A DNA stretch of 57,384 nucleotides from CAZHGD01 sp964531735. GTDB lineage: Bacteria > Armatimonadota > UBA10988. The position numbers and the translations under genes were made by a program. The stretch covers positions 1-57,384 of the forward strand of contig CAZHGD010000028.1 of assembly GCA_964531735.1 (NCBI GenBank), written 5' to 3'. The notes under the pieces are model-generated. The model searched no databases. It was given only the letters and a program-made list of their open reading frames with translations, and was not told the origin of the DNA. This document shows positions 1-7,248 of the stretch, piece after piece (position 1 is the stretch's first letter; every line of letters begins with the position of its first letter).

Positions 1-1
1 C

Positions 2-229
2 GAGACGCCGCGGCCCGCACCGGCGCCCAAGCCGACCTGGCAGGTCCGCTACGGTGACGCGTTGACCGTCACGGCGGCCAGCGGCCGGGCGCGGATCTGC
101 CTCCAGGCGACGGCCCGCGCCCAGGGCACGCTGGGTGACACCATCAGCGTCGAGGCCATCATCGGCGGTCAGCGCCGCAACCTGAGCGTCCGGCTGGTCG
201 GGCCCGACCGCGCCGTCATGGAGTTCTGA
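2..229 (+). CDS. flgA: FlgA, flagellar P-ring assembly chaperone (3' end only)
   Basis: The window opens inside this gene; only the last 75 residues are present. They read through a proline-rich stretch into a C-terminal SAF-like beta domain with the pattern G-x-x-G-D-x-I-x-V, then an R-x-L-x-V-R-L-V segment and a final V-M-E-F, as at the end of FlgA. FlgA is a periplasmic chaperone that helps FlgI assemble into the P ring around the flagellar rod. The stop is one base before the flgH start, so it heads the flagellar operon seen here. The N-terminal part and any promoter lie outside the window. The call rests on this short C-terminal pattern plus the position directly before flgH and flgI. 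Confidence 0.8.
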   Translation, partial: ETPRPAPAPKPTWQVRYGDALTVTAASGRARICLQATARAQGTLGDTISVEAIIGGQRRNLSVRLVGPDRAVMEF

Positions 230-230
230 C

Positions 231-1271
231 ATGAAGGCCATCTGCACCATTCTGGCCCTGCTGGGCACGGCCCTGGCCCTCTCGGCCGCCGACGAGCAGC
301 CGCTGCCGGCGACGAGCAAGGGCAAGGCGACGGCGCCGGTGAAGGACCAAGACCCCAACGCCAAGAGCGACACCGCCAAGCCGGGCACGCCGAAGGGCGA
401 CCAGAGCGGCAAGGCCGCGCCGAAGGACGACCCGAACGGCAAGGCCGCCGCGCCGAAGGCCACGCCCGAGCGCACGGTCACCCCGCCGGTACCCGTGCCA
501 CCGGCTCGGACCGGGAGCCGCAACGCGGCGGCTGCGCCCGCCGGCGAAGCGCCGGCCGGTAGCGCCGGCGCCGCCCCGAGCACCGAGGCGAACGAGCGCG
601 CCCGAGTGCCCGCCGAGCGACCGCGCTTCGCTCCGCCGGCCGACCCCGCGCCCGAAGTCGGTTACGCGCCGCAGGCCGGCGCGCCGCTGCCGGCCTATCC
701 CGGCGTGGCCGCCGCCGCCACTGCGGTCGGCTCGTATCCGTCACGGGTGCTGTCGACCGGCCCGCTCGCCAACCTGTACACCGACCTGAAGGCCTGCCAG
801 GTGGGCGACGTGCTGACCATCGTCATCGCCGCTCAGGCCACCGCCGAAGCCAACGCCGACAAGTCCAGCACCCGCGACATGGGCATGGACTTCGGCGGCG
901 GTACCGGCGCGCTGGCGCGCCTGCTGCCGGCCTTCGGCATGTCCTACAAGGGCTCCAACAAGGGCAACACCAAGGACTCCTCCAGCTTCAACGTCGGCAC
1001 CACCTTCACGGTGACGGTGACCGGCCTGGCGCCCACCGGCAACTTGCAGGTCGAAGGCCAGCAGGTCGTCAACATCGACGGCCGCGACCAGTGGGTGAAG
1101 ATCAAGGGCGAGGTCCGCCCGTACGACGTGAAGCCGGACAACACGGTCGACTCCACGCGCGTGGCCAACGTCCGCATCGAGTTCCTCGGCGTCCGCGCCC
1201 AGAAGAAGCGCAAGGGCCTGTTCGACATCATCGGCGGCGCTTTCGAGACCGTCCTCGGCTGGCTGTTCTAG
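231..1271 (+). CDS. flgH: FlgH, flagellar L-ring protein with a long disordered linker
   Basis: FlgH forms the outer-membrane L ring, the bushing around the flagellar rod. The conserved core begins near residue 173 (pattern G-P-L-A-N-L-Y-T-D) and runs through V-G-D-V-L-T-I-V-I, the repeated T-x-T-V-T strands, the V-x-G-x-x-x-V-N-I-D-G strand and the end I-E-F-L-G-V. The protein has 346 residues, against about 230 in E. coli. The surplus is a Pro/Ala/Lys/Gly-rich, probably disordered stretch at residues 22-170. The N-terminus is a signal peptide ending in L-S-A-A, but the usual lipobox cysteine is absent (the only nearby Cys is residue 5), so it looks cleaved by signal peptidase I rather than lipidated. 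It starts one base after flgA and is followed nine bases later by flgI. Confidence 0.93.
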   Translation: MKAICTILALLGTALALSAADEQPLPATSKGKATAPVKDQDPNAKSDTAKPGTPKGDQSGKAAPKDDPNGKAAAPKATPERTVTPPVPVPPARTGSRNAAAAPAGEAPAGSAGAAPSTEANERARVPAERPRFAPPADPAPEVGYAPQAGAPLPAYPGVAAAATAVGSYPSRVLSTGPLANLYTDLKACQVGDVLTIVIAAQATAEANADKSSTRDMGMDFGGGTGALARLLPAFGMSYKGSNKGNTKDSSSFNVGTTFTVTVTGLAPTGNLQVEGQQVVNIDGRDQWVKIKGEVRPYDVKPDNTVDSTRVANVRIEFLGVRAQKKRKGLFDIIGGAFETVLGWLF

Positions 1272-1280
1272 GAGCAGACC

Positions 1281-2387
1281 ATGAAGCGACAGCTCATCCT
1301 CTCGGTCCTGCTGGCCCTCGGCGCCGCCCACAGCGCGGAACTGAACGTGCCCATCCGTGACCTCGCCAGCGCCGACAACGGCCCGGTCAACTACGTCTTC
1401 GGCTACGGTATGGTGATCGGCCTCGAGGGCACCGGCGACAGCCGCCAGGCGCTGTTCAGCTCGCAGACCCTGACCACCATGCTCCGCCGCCTCGGCGTCG
1501 AGCTCAACGGAGCCCAGGTGCAGGCCAAGAACGTGGCCGGCGTCATGGTCACCGCCACGCTGAAGCCGTTCGGCCGCGCCGGTGACGTGGTCGATGTGCA
1601 AGTCTCGGCCATCGGCGATGCCTCGACCTTGCAGGGCGGCTTCCTGTTGCAGACCATGCTGCAGGACGCCTCCGGCCAGGTGCGGGCCGTCGCCCAGGGG
1701 CCGTTGAGCATCGGCGGCTTCAACGTCTCGTCGGGCGGCAGCACGGTGCAGAAGAACCACTCGTGCGTGGGGCGCATCCCGAACGGCGCGGTGCTGACCA
1801 ACAACACCGAAGGCGCCGTGGCGCCCGGCGGCATCGTCTCCCTGAAGCTCTACAACCCGGACTACGGTACCGCGAACCGCGTGGCCGACGCCATCCGCGA
1901 AGCCTTCGGCTGGACGCAGTGCCAGGTCATGGACCCGGGCCGGGTGACGGTCCGCGTGCCGGCGGACTACCGCGGCCGCGAGCCGCTGTTCCTCGCCCGC
2001 ATCGGCGAACTGCGCGTGCGGCCGGACGTGCCGGCCCGTGTCGTCGTCAACGAGCGCACCGGCACGGTGGTGGTCGGCGGCAACGTCCGGCTGCTGCCGG
2101 TGGCCATCGCCCACGGCGGCCTGCGGATCGAGATCAGCTCGACGCCGATTGTCAGCCAGCCCGGTCCGCTGACCCAGAGCGAGGGCGCCAAGACGGTGGT
2201 CGTGCCCGACACGACGGTGTCCGCCAAAGAGGACGGCCGCCAGCTCGCGCTGGTCGACGCCGGCGACAGCGTCCAGGACCTGGTCCGCCTGCTGAACGCC
2301 TTGCAGGTCACCCCGCGCGACCTGATCGCCATCATGCAAGCGCTCAAGTCGAGCGGCGCGCTGCTGGCCGAGTTGGAGATCATGTGA
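1281..2387 (+). CDS. flgI: FlgI, flagellar P-ring protein
   Basis: FlgI polymerises into the periplasmic P ring around the flagellar rod. At 368 residues it has the normal family length. It has a cleavable signal peptide (residues 1 to about 19, A-H-S-A) followed by the FlgI opening I-R-D-L-A-S and the hallmark N-Y-V-F-G-Y-G-M-V-I-G-L-x-G-T-G-D. The family features V-x-A-T-L-K-P-F, D-V-x-V-S-A-I-G-D-A-x-x-L-x-G-G and the C-terminal V-x-D-L-V-R-L-L-N-A-L are all present. A Shine-Dalgarno AGGAG lies seven bases before the ATG. The stop is one base before the flgJ ATG, indicating operon co-expression. Confidence 0.97.
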   Translation: MKRQLILSVLLALGAAHSAELNVPIRDLASADNGPVNYVFGYGMVIGLEGTGDSRQALFSSQTLTTMLRRLGVELNGAQVQAKNVAGVMVTATLKPFGRAGDVVDVQVSAIGDASTLQGGFLLQTMLQDASGQVRAVAQGPLSIGGFNVSSGGSTVQKNHSCVGRIPNGAVLTNNTEGAVAPGGIVSLKLYNPDYGTANRVADAIREAFGWTQCQVMDPGRVTVRVPADYRGREPLFLARIGELRVRPDVPARVVVNERTGTVVVGGNVRLLPVAIAHGGLRIEISSTPIVSQPGPLTQSEGAKTVVVPDTTVSAKEDGRQLALVDAGDSVQDLVRLLNALQVTPRDLIAIMQALKSSGALLAELEIM

Positions 2388-2388
2388 C

Positions 2389-2862
2389 ATGGACACGGCC
2401 CTGACCGCGACCGGCTTCGCGAACCAGCAGACCGGCCTCAGCGCCGCCTCGTCACCGACCAATGGTCGGTTGGCCAAGGCCGGCAGCAAGGAAGCCAAGC
2501 TGTGGGATCAGTGCTGCGCGTTCGAGCAGATCTTCCTGCAGCAGCTCATGAAGGAGATGCAGTCGACGGTGCACGACACCAACGGCGCGCAGGCGACCAG
2601 CTCCGGCCGCAACGTCATGCAGTCGCTGATGGACGAGAAGGTCGCCGACGTCGCCGGCCGCCGTGGCACCAGCCATCTGGCCGACACGCTGTACGCCCAT
2701 TTCCGGCGTCAGCACCTGATCACCGACACCGTCGCCGACGGGGCCGCCAAGGCCCGAGCAGCAGCCTCCACAGCGGCGGGCACGGCGAGTCCGTTTGGCA
2801 CCGGCGGGGCGGTCGCGGAGCCGCCTGCGGCCTCTGACAAACGCGTGAACACCAGCGCCTAA
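2389..2862 (+). CDS. flgJ: FlgJ-type rod-binding protein without muramidase domain
   Basis: The 157-residue product matches the rod-binding N-terminal domain of FlgJ: W-D-Q-x-C-A-F-E-Q-I-F-L-Q-Q-L-M-K-E-M at residues 38-56, then M-D-E-K-V-A-D, G-T-S-H-L-A-D and a basic F-R-R-Q. FlgJ in enteric bacteria carries a C-terminal peptidoglycan hydrolase that opens the wall for the rod; here the chain ends after an Ala/Gly-rich tail with no hydrolase, as in many non-enteric phyla, so a separate hydrolase is expected elsewhere. Its stop codon (TAA at 2860-2862) provides part of the -35 element of the putative sigma-28 promoter for flgM. Confidence 0.9.
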   Translation: MDTALTATGFANQQTGLSAASSPTNGRLAKAGSKEAKLWDQCCAFEQIFLQQLMKEMQSTVHDTNGAQATSSGRNVMQSLMDEKVADVAGRRGTSHLADTLYAHFRRQHLITDTVADGAAKARAAASTAAGTASPFGTGGAVAEPPAASDKRVNTSA

Positions 2863-2887
2863 AGGATAGCTTCAGCATGGCCGAAAT
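2860..2887 (+). promoter_or_regulatory. Sigma-28 (FliA)-type promoter for flgM
   Basis: TAAAGGAT (2860-2867), a 12-base spacer, and GCCGAAAT (2880-2887) match the sigma-28 consensus TAAAGTTT-N11-GCCGATAA at six of eight positions in each element. It stands directly before flgM, where enteric bacteria have a late sigma-28 promoter. Transcription would start near 2895, downstream of the first in-frame ATG at 2877 and upstream of the preferred ATG at 2955. Confidence 0.62.
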
Positions 2888-2954
2888 AGGAGTTGGACGG
2901 ACCAGCTTGAACGCCGCACCTGCGACGGAGCTGGACCGCCAGGAGGCCAAAACC

Positions 2955-3257
2955 ATGCGTATCCCACCAGAGACGATCCGCAGCCTGGTGGGCCTGCACG
3001 CGCAGCGCGTCGGGAAGACGCAGAGCACTGGGCCAACCAGCGCAGTGCAGAGCGTCTTCCGCCCACTAGCGTCCGACAGCATCAGTCTGTCGGAGCAGGC
3101 GGGGCTGCTGAACACGCTGAAACAGGGCGTGAAAGAGATGCCAGACGTAGATCCCGCGCGCGTCACTTCGGTGCGCCAGGAACTGTCGTCCGGCAGCTTC
3201 CAGGTCGACTCGGCCAAGGTGGCCGAAGGCCTGGTGCTCGAACTCGGCGGAGTCTGA
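2955..3257 (+). CDS. flgM: FlgM, anti-sigma-28 factor
   Basis: FlgM binds and inhibits the flagellar sigma factor FliA until the hook is complete, then is exported. The 100-residue product has the FlgM C-terminal pattern D-S-I-S-L-S-E-Q-A-G, then P-D-V-D-x-x-R-V-x-x-V-R-Q-E-L-x-S-G-S-F-Q-V-D-x-x-K-V-A-E-G-L. The frame is open from an ATG at 2877, but the start at 2955 is preferred: a full AGGAGG lies eight bases upstream of it, the protein then opens M-R-I like many FlgM proteins, and a sigma-28-type promoter (2860-2887) would place the transcript start after 2877. It is followed one base later by the flgN-like gene, the same order as flgMN in other bacteria. Confidence 0.85.
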   Translation: MRIPPETIRSLVGLHAQRVGKTQSTGPTSAVQSVFRPLASDSISLSEQAGLLNTLKQGVKEMPDVDPARVTSVRQELSSGSFQVDSAKVAEGLVLELGGV

Positions 3258-3258
3258 C

Positions 3259-3570
3259 ATGGAGAGCAATCGGCGAGTCGGGTGGTTGCGAGACGTGGCG
3301 GCGCTGTTGGCTCGGCAACGCGTAGCGATGCAGAGCCTCGACGTCGACCTCGCCCTCGCTGTCGCCGCGGAACTGGAGGAGGTCATCCACCAGGTCCCGG
3401 CGCCGCCCGACTTGCCGCTCTCGCCCGCTGAGGCCGCCTGGTCCCGCATCATCGGCGAGGCCACCGAGCACAATGCACGCCTACTGCTCAGCCTGACCGA
3501 GCCCCTCTACCAGCTCGACGCTGCTGCCCGCCAGGCCAATCTGGCCGTGGTCCTGGACTACCAGGCCTGA
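3259..3570 (+). CDS. flgN: FlgN-like flagellar export chaperone
   Basis: This 103-residue, helix-rich, mildly acidic protein lies between flgM and flgK, where FlgN, the cytoplasmic chaperone for the hook-associated proteins FlgK and FlgL, is normally encoded. FlgN sequences are very divergent; what can be seen is the all-alpha heptad-like pattern (A-A-L-L-A-R-Q-R-V-A near residue 15, A-A-E-L-E-E-V-I near 36) and a C-terminal amphipathic helix where FlgN proteins bind their substrates. The call rests mainly on position, size and predicted fold. One base separates it from flgM and seven from flgK, so all four would be co-translated. Confidence 0.62.
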   Translation: MESNRRVGWLRDVAALLARQRVAMQSLDVDLALAVAAELEEVIHQVPAPPDLPLSPAEAAWSRIIGEATEHNARLLLSLTEPLYQLDAAARQANLAVVLDYQA

Positions 3571-3577
3571 GGGCAAC

Positions 3578-4918
3578 ATGAACGGCTCATTGGACATCGC
3601 CCTATCCGGGCTCCGCGCGGCGCAACTGGGGATCGAGGTCTCCTCGCACAACATCTCCAACGTCAGCGTCGACGGCTACACGAGGGCCCGGGTCAATCTG
3701 GCGGCGGTGCCGACCAACATCACCCGTGGTTACCTCGTGGGCGGTGGTGTCGAGGTCGCGTCGGTCCAGCGCATCTCCGACCAGTTCATCAACGCTCAGA
3801 TCCGCAACGAAGGCAGTGAGGTCGGCTACTACGACCGGCAAGCCACGACGCTCAGCCAGATCGAGACCGTGCTCAGTGAGGCCCAGAACCAGGGCTTGTC
3901 CAAGTCACTCAGCAACCTCTTCAGCAGCCTGAGCGCGGTGGCCAGCAGCCCCGAGACCTACGGCGAGCGCAGCGCCGCCATCAACGCGGCCCAACTGCTG
4001 GCCGGCAAGTTCCAGAGCGTCCGCGCCCAACTGGTCTCGATCAAGGACCAGAACAAGCAGGAACTCGACTACACGGTCGACAAGCTGAATGCCAACCTCG
4101 ACCGCCTGGCCAGCCTGAACGCCCAGATCGCCAGCGGCGTGAAGCTGGGCGACACCATCGGCAGCCTGCAGGACGAGCGTGACCGACTGCTGGTGGACGT
4201 GACCAAGGCGATGAACGTCCAGACCTTCGTCAACCAGGACGACGCCTCGGCCAGCGTGTCCATCGACGGCATGTCGTTGCTGCTGGGTGAAACCGCCCTC
4301 CACCTCCAGGTGACCAGCGGCGGCATCGTCGCCGAGGGCTCCACCGTGCCGTTCAACGTCACCTCGGGCTCCATCGGCGCCATGCTCAAACTGCGCAGCA
4401 CGACCATCCCGAGCTACATCGACAACCTGGACACGCTGGCGAACTCGGTCATCACCCAGTTCAACACGGCGCACTATGCGGCCTATGGCCTGGACGGCGT
4501 GAATCACCGCAACCTGTTCACCGGCACCAACGCCTACGACATGTCGGTGAACACCACGATCAGCGCCGATCCGAACAAGCTGGCCGCGTCCTCCGACGGC
4601 ACCGCCGGCGACAACGGCGGCATCGAGGCGATGCTGGCGCTACGAACCCAGACCACCACCGGCGGCACGACCTTCGAGGCCTTCCACGGCAACGTCGTCG
4701 GCGCCATCGGCTCGGAGGTCGCCTCGGCGAAGGGCTACCAGCAGACCGTCACCGACATTTCCACGCAGCTCCAGAACCAGCGTGACAGCGTGAGCGCCGT
4801 CAGCCTGGACGAGGAGATGGCCAACCTGATCCGGTTCCAGCAGGCGTATAACGCCTCGGCCCGGGTGATCAACATCGTCAACGAGATGCTCGATACGACG
4901 ATGACCATCGGGCGGTAG
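3578..4918 (+). CDS. flgK: FlgK, flagellar hook-associated protein 1
   Basis: FlgK forms the hook-filament junction. The 446-residue protein begins with the rod/hook family motif L-x-x-A-L-S-G-L-R-A-A-Q-x-G-I-E-V-x-S-H-N-I-S-N-V (residues 5-28) and ends with the matching C-terminal helix L-D-E-E-M-A-N-L-I-R-F-Q-Q-A-Y-N-A-S-A-R-V-I. The central region has the FlgK patterns D-R-L-A-S-L-N-A-Q-I and L-x-D-E-R-D-R-L-L. It is shorter than E. coli FlgK (547 residues), the difference lying in the variable middle domain. A GAGGG Shine-Dalgarno precedes the ATG. Export would use the type III flagellar apparatus, with no cleavable signal. flgL follows nine bases after the stop. Confidence 0.96.
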   Translation: MNGSLDIALSGLRAAQLGIEVSSHNISNVSVDGYTRARVNLAAVPTNITRGYLVGGGVEVASVQRISDQFINAQIRNEGSEVGYYDRQATTLSQIETVLSEAQNQGLSKSLSNLFSSLSAVASSPETYGERSAAINAAQLLAGKFQSVRAQLVSIKDQNKQELDYTVDKLNANLDRLASLNAQIASGVKLGDTIGSLQDERDRLLVDVTKAMNVQTFVNQDDASASVSIDGMSLLLGETALHLQVTSGGIVAEGSTVPFNVTSGSIGAMLKLRSTTIPSYIDNLDTLANSVITQFNTAHYAAYGLDGVNHRNLFTGTNAYDMSVNTTISADPNKLAASSDGTAGDNGGIEAMLALRTQTTTGGTTFEAFHGNVVGAIGSEVASAKGYQQTVTDISTQLQNQRDSVSAVSLDEEMANLIRFQQAYNASARVINIVNEMLDTTMTIGR

Positions 4919-4927
4919 GAGTAGGTC

Positions 4928-5824
4928 ATGCGCGTCACCACTTCGATGAACCAGCGGCAGACGCTCGCTGACCTGTATCGTCTCAACAGCGAGTACACCG
5001 ACCTGCTCCACGAGCAGTCGTCGGGCTCGCGGCTGAACAGGCCGTCGGATGACCCCGGTGGCGCCGTGCGCCAGCTCCAGCTCCGCGCGCAGATCGCCGC
5101 GCAGAACGACGGCGTCAAGCGACTCGACAACGCCGGCGACGACGTCAGCCAGACCGAGTCGGCGGTCAGCGACGGTATCAGCATCTTCCAGCGCGCCAAC
5201 GAGCTCTGCCTCGAGGCCGCCAACAGCTCGCGCACCAACGTCGACTTCGCGGCCATCGCCACCGAGGCCGACCAGCTCCTCAACGAGCTGGTCAGCGTCG
5301 GCAACCGCCGCGTGGGCGGCCGGTTCATGTTCGCCGGCTCGGCCACGACCACCACGCCGTTCGTGGCCACCGGCAGCCCGGCCACTTCGGTCAGCTACAA
5401 CGGCAACGCCAACCAGCGCACGGTCAGCCCGTCACCGGGCCTCGACATCATCATCAACATGCCTGGCGACCAGGTGTTCATGGGCTCCAACAACACCTTC
5501 AATGCCCTGATCGCGCTGCGTGACGCCGCCAAGGCCCAGAACACCGATGCGCTCGGCACCAGCGTGCTGACCTCGGTCAACGGTGCCCTCGACCAGCTCA
5601 TCAACGTCCGCACGCGCGTCGGCGCCATCGCCGACACCGTCAACGCCAGCCTCAAGAGCGCCAGCCTGGTGGTCACCGACATGGACACCTCACTGGCGCG
5701 GGTCGAGGACGCCGACCTGGTCGACGTGCTGACCAGGCTGGCCAGCACCGAGACCGCCCAGACCGCCACGCTCAAGGCGTTGAGCAAGTCCATCACGGTG
5801 AGCCTGCTCGACTACCTCGCCTGA
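4928..5824 (+). CDS. flgL: FlgL, flagellar hook-associated protein 3
   Basis: FlgL is the second junction protein, next to the flagellin filament. The 298-residue product opens with the flagellin-like M-R-V-T-T-S-M and carries the characteristic Q-S-S-G-S-R-L-N-R-P-S-D-D-P near residue 30, followed by a coiled-coil Q-L-x-L-R-A-Q-I. The C-terminal helix (E-D-A-D-L-V-D-V-L-T-R-L-A, then E-T-A-Q-T-A-T-L-K-A-L) pairs with it as in flagellins. An AGGAG lies five bases before the ATG. It is the last gene of the recognisable flagellar set in this window. No flagellin gene, fliW or csrA follows, which would otherwise be common neighbours. Confidence 0.95.
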   Translation: MRVTTSMNQRQTLADLYRLNSEYTDLLHEQSSGSRLNRPSDDPGGAVRQLQLRAQIAAQNDGVKRLDNAGDDVSQTESAVSDGISIFQRANELCLEAANSSRTNVDFAAIATEADQLLNELVSVGNRRVGGRFMFAGSATTTTPFVATGSPATSVSYNGNANQRTVSPSPGLDIIINMPGDQVFMGSNNTFNALIALRDAAKAQNTDALGTSVLTSVNGALDQLINVRTRVGAIADTVNASLKSASLVVTDMDTSLARVEDADLVDVLTRLASTETAQTATLKALSKSITVSLLDYLA

Positions 5825-5832
5825 GAGGGAAC

Positions 5833-5864
5833 CCTCGGCCGGCGCCGAACACCTTCGGCCGAGG
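5833..5864 (+). terminator. 9-bp hairpin after flgL that contains the next gene's RBS
   Basis: A perfect 9-bp inverted repeat (arms 5833-5841 and 5856-5864, CCTCGGCCG/CGGCCGAGG, 14-base loop) begins nine bases after the flgL stop. There is no T run. The 3' arm ends in GAGG, the best Shine-Dalgarno for the ATG at 5872, so folding would both separate the flagellar message and hide that ribosome site. Confidence 0.4.
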
Positions 5865-5871
5865 CAGAGCG

Positions 5872-7248
5872 ATGATGGAGCCGGGCGCGGTGGACTTCCA
5901 GCGGGTGCGCGAGGCGCTGCTCGACGAGTGGACCAACGGCTGCCGCCAACGGCTGTACGTCACCCTTCAGGCTGCCTGTCGGCAGGCCCTGGAAGGTCTC
6001 GCCCCAGACCATAGTGAGCCGACGCAGGTGGCTGCCTACCTCGGGCTCTTGGCGGCCATCGTCAGCGCCGGCACGCGAGACGATATCGCCAGCCGGCTCT
6101 GCGCCGACCTGGCCCGGCGTCTGACCATCGCCCCGCCGCTGGACACCTATCTGGCCCCTGAGGTGGGACGCGTCTACGCCGCCACGCAGACCTACCGCAC
6201 GCAGTTGCTCCTGCCCGACGACTTGCGCGAGGCGGACCAGTCGGTCGTGGCCCGGATTGCGGTGGGCACCAACCAGGCCCTGACCAACCTGGGCCGCGAC
6301 TTCTGGGACGCCGTAGCGCTGAGCGCGCTCGCGGGCACCCGGCCGAGTCGACGCGCCGTCCTCGTGGTGCTGGTGCCACCCGCCGTCTTCGGCACGGCCA
6401 CTCCCGCGGCCACGACCGCCCGACCGGAGCCCGCGCCGCTGGAGTCGGAACTGCTCGTCGCCACGCCCGCCGACGCTGTGGTGGTCGACGCGGCCGCCGA
6501 GCGGCTGTGGTGGCCCGAGGCCCTGGCCCGGTTGGTGTCCGCGGCGCCGCAGACGGTGGCCATTCTGGCCGGGCCCGCTCACCCGGCGGCTGCCGACTGT
6601 GCCCGCGCGCTACGGGCGCTCCTGCCAGCGGTCCGGCTGATCGCGCTGGGGCCACTGGACAGCGCTCTGGTGGACGAAGTCGATGCGGCCCCGCCCTACC
6701 CCAGCCTGCGCCGCACGCTGCCCGAGGCCGAGGACTTCGATCTGGCCGCTTGGCCACTGGCCTGCTATCGCCGCCGCCCGGCCGACCCCGACCTGCTGTT
6801 GCCGGTGGCCGACCGCAGGGCCGAGGTGCTGGCCGGCTGGCTGCTTCGCGCCGCCGCGCAGGCCCCGCGCGCCCGGCTCCGGCTGCAGGCCGGGCTGACG
6901 CATGAGCAAGGCACGGCGCTGGCCGACTGCCTGCCACGGCCCACGCGGCTGGTGTGGTCACTGGAACTCGACACGCCGAGCTTCCCGGGCGAGCCCGCGG
7001 CGCTACGGCGTGTCGGCCTGCGGTTGGCCGTGCTGCGCGTCAGCCCGACGCACGTGCCGCCACGCTGGACCGCGGCAGTCTGCGACGCGCTGCGCGCGGC
7101 CGACATCGCGGCCTGGCTCCTCGTCGACACCACCGACCAGCCACTCGACAGCCTGCTGGCGGAACTGCGGCAGGCCGCGCCTGCGGCCGCCGTCTTCAGT
7201 GGCCACCAGGCCGAGCAAGCGGCCGCGCGGTGGAGCGCCGCGCCCTAG
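5872..7248 (+). CDS. Unrecognised protein, possibly a degenerate B12-binding/radical SAM-like fold
   Basis: I do not recognise this 458-residue protein with confidence. Residues 1-155 are helix-rich. Residues 162-270 look like a Rossmann-type domain: R-A-V-L-V-V-L-V-P-P, then D-A-V-V-V-D-A, T-V-A-I-L-A-G-P-A-H and V-R-L-I-A-L-G. Residues 275-445 alternate strands and helices like a partial TIM barrel (S-L-E-L-D, L-R-L-A-V-L-R-V-S-P, I-A-A-W-L-L-V-D-T). That order resembles cobalamin-binding radical SAM proteins, including a linker like P-L-A-C-Y-R-R-R-P, but the CxxxCxxC cluster motif and the DxHxxG cobalamin motif are absent. It follows flgL by 47 bases and shares its last CTAG with the end of purB (convergent). 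A second ATG at 5875 is an alternative start. A flagellar or surface role is only inferred from position. Confidence 0.55.
   Translation: MMEPGAVDFQRVREALLDEWTNGCRQRLYVTLQAACRQALEGLAPDHSEPTQVAAYLGLLAAIVSAGTRDDIASRLCADLARRLTIAPPLDTYLAPEVGRVYAATQTYRTQLLLPDDLREADQSVVARIAVGTNQALTNLGRDFWDAVALSALAGTRPSRRAVLVVLVPPAVFGTATPAATTARPEPAPLESELLVATPADAVVVDAAAERLWWPEALARLVSAAPQTVAILAGPAHPAAADCARALRALLPAVRLIALGPLDSALVDEVDAAPPYPSLRRTLPEAEDFDLAAWPLACYRRRPADPDLLLPVADRRAEVLAGWLLRAAAQAPRARLRLQAGLTHEQGTALADCLPRPTRLVWSLELDTPSFPGEPAALRRVGLRLAVLRVSPTHVPPRWTAAVCDALRAADIAAWLLVDTTDQPLDSLLAELRQAAPAAAVFSGHQAEQAAARWSAAP

Noticed and set aside
741..2498. A 585-codon minus-strand frame opposite flgH and flgI
   Set aside because: Same antisense artefact; the translation is Ala/Asp/His-rich without any family similarity.
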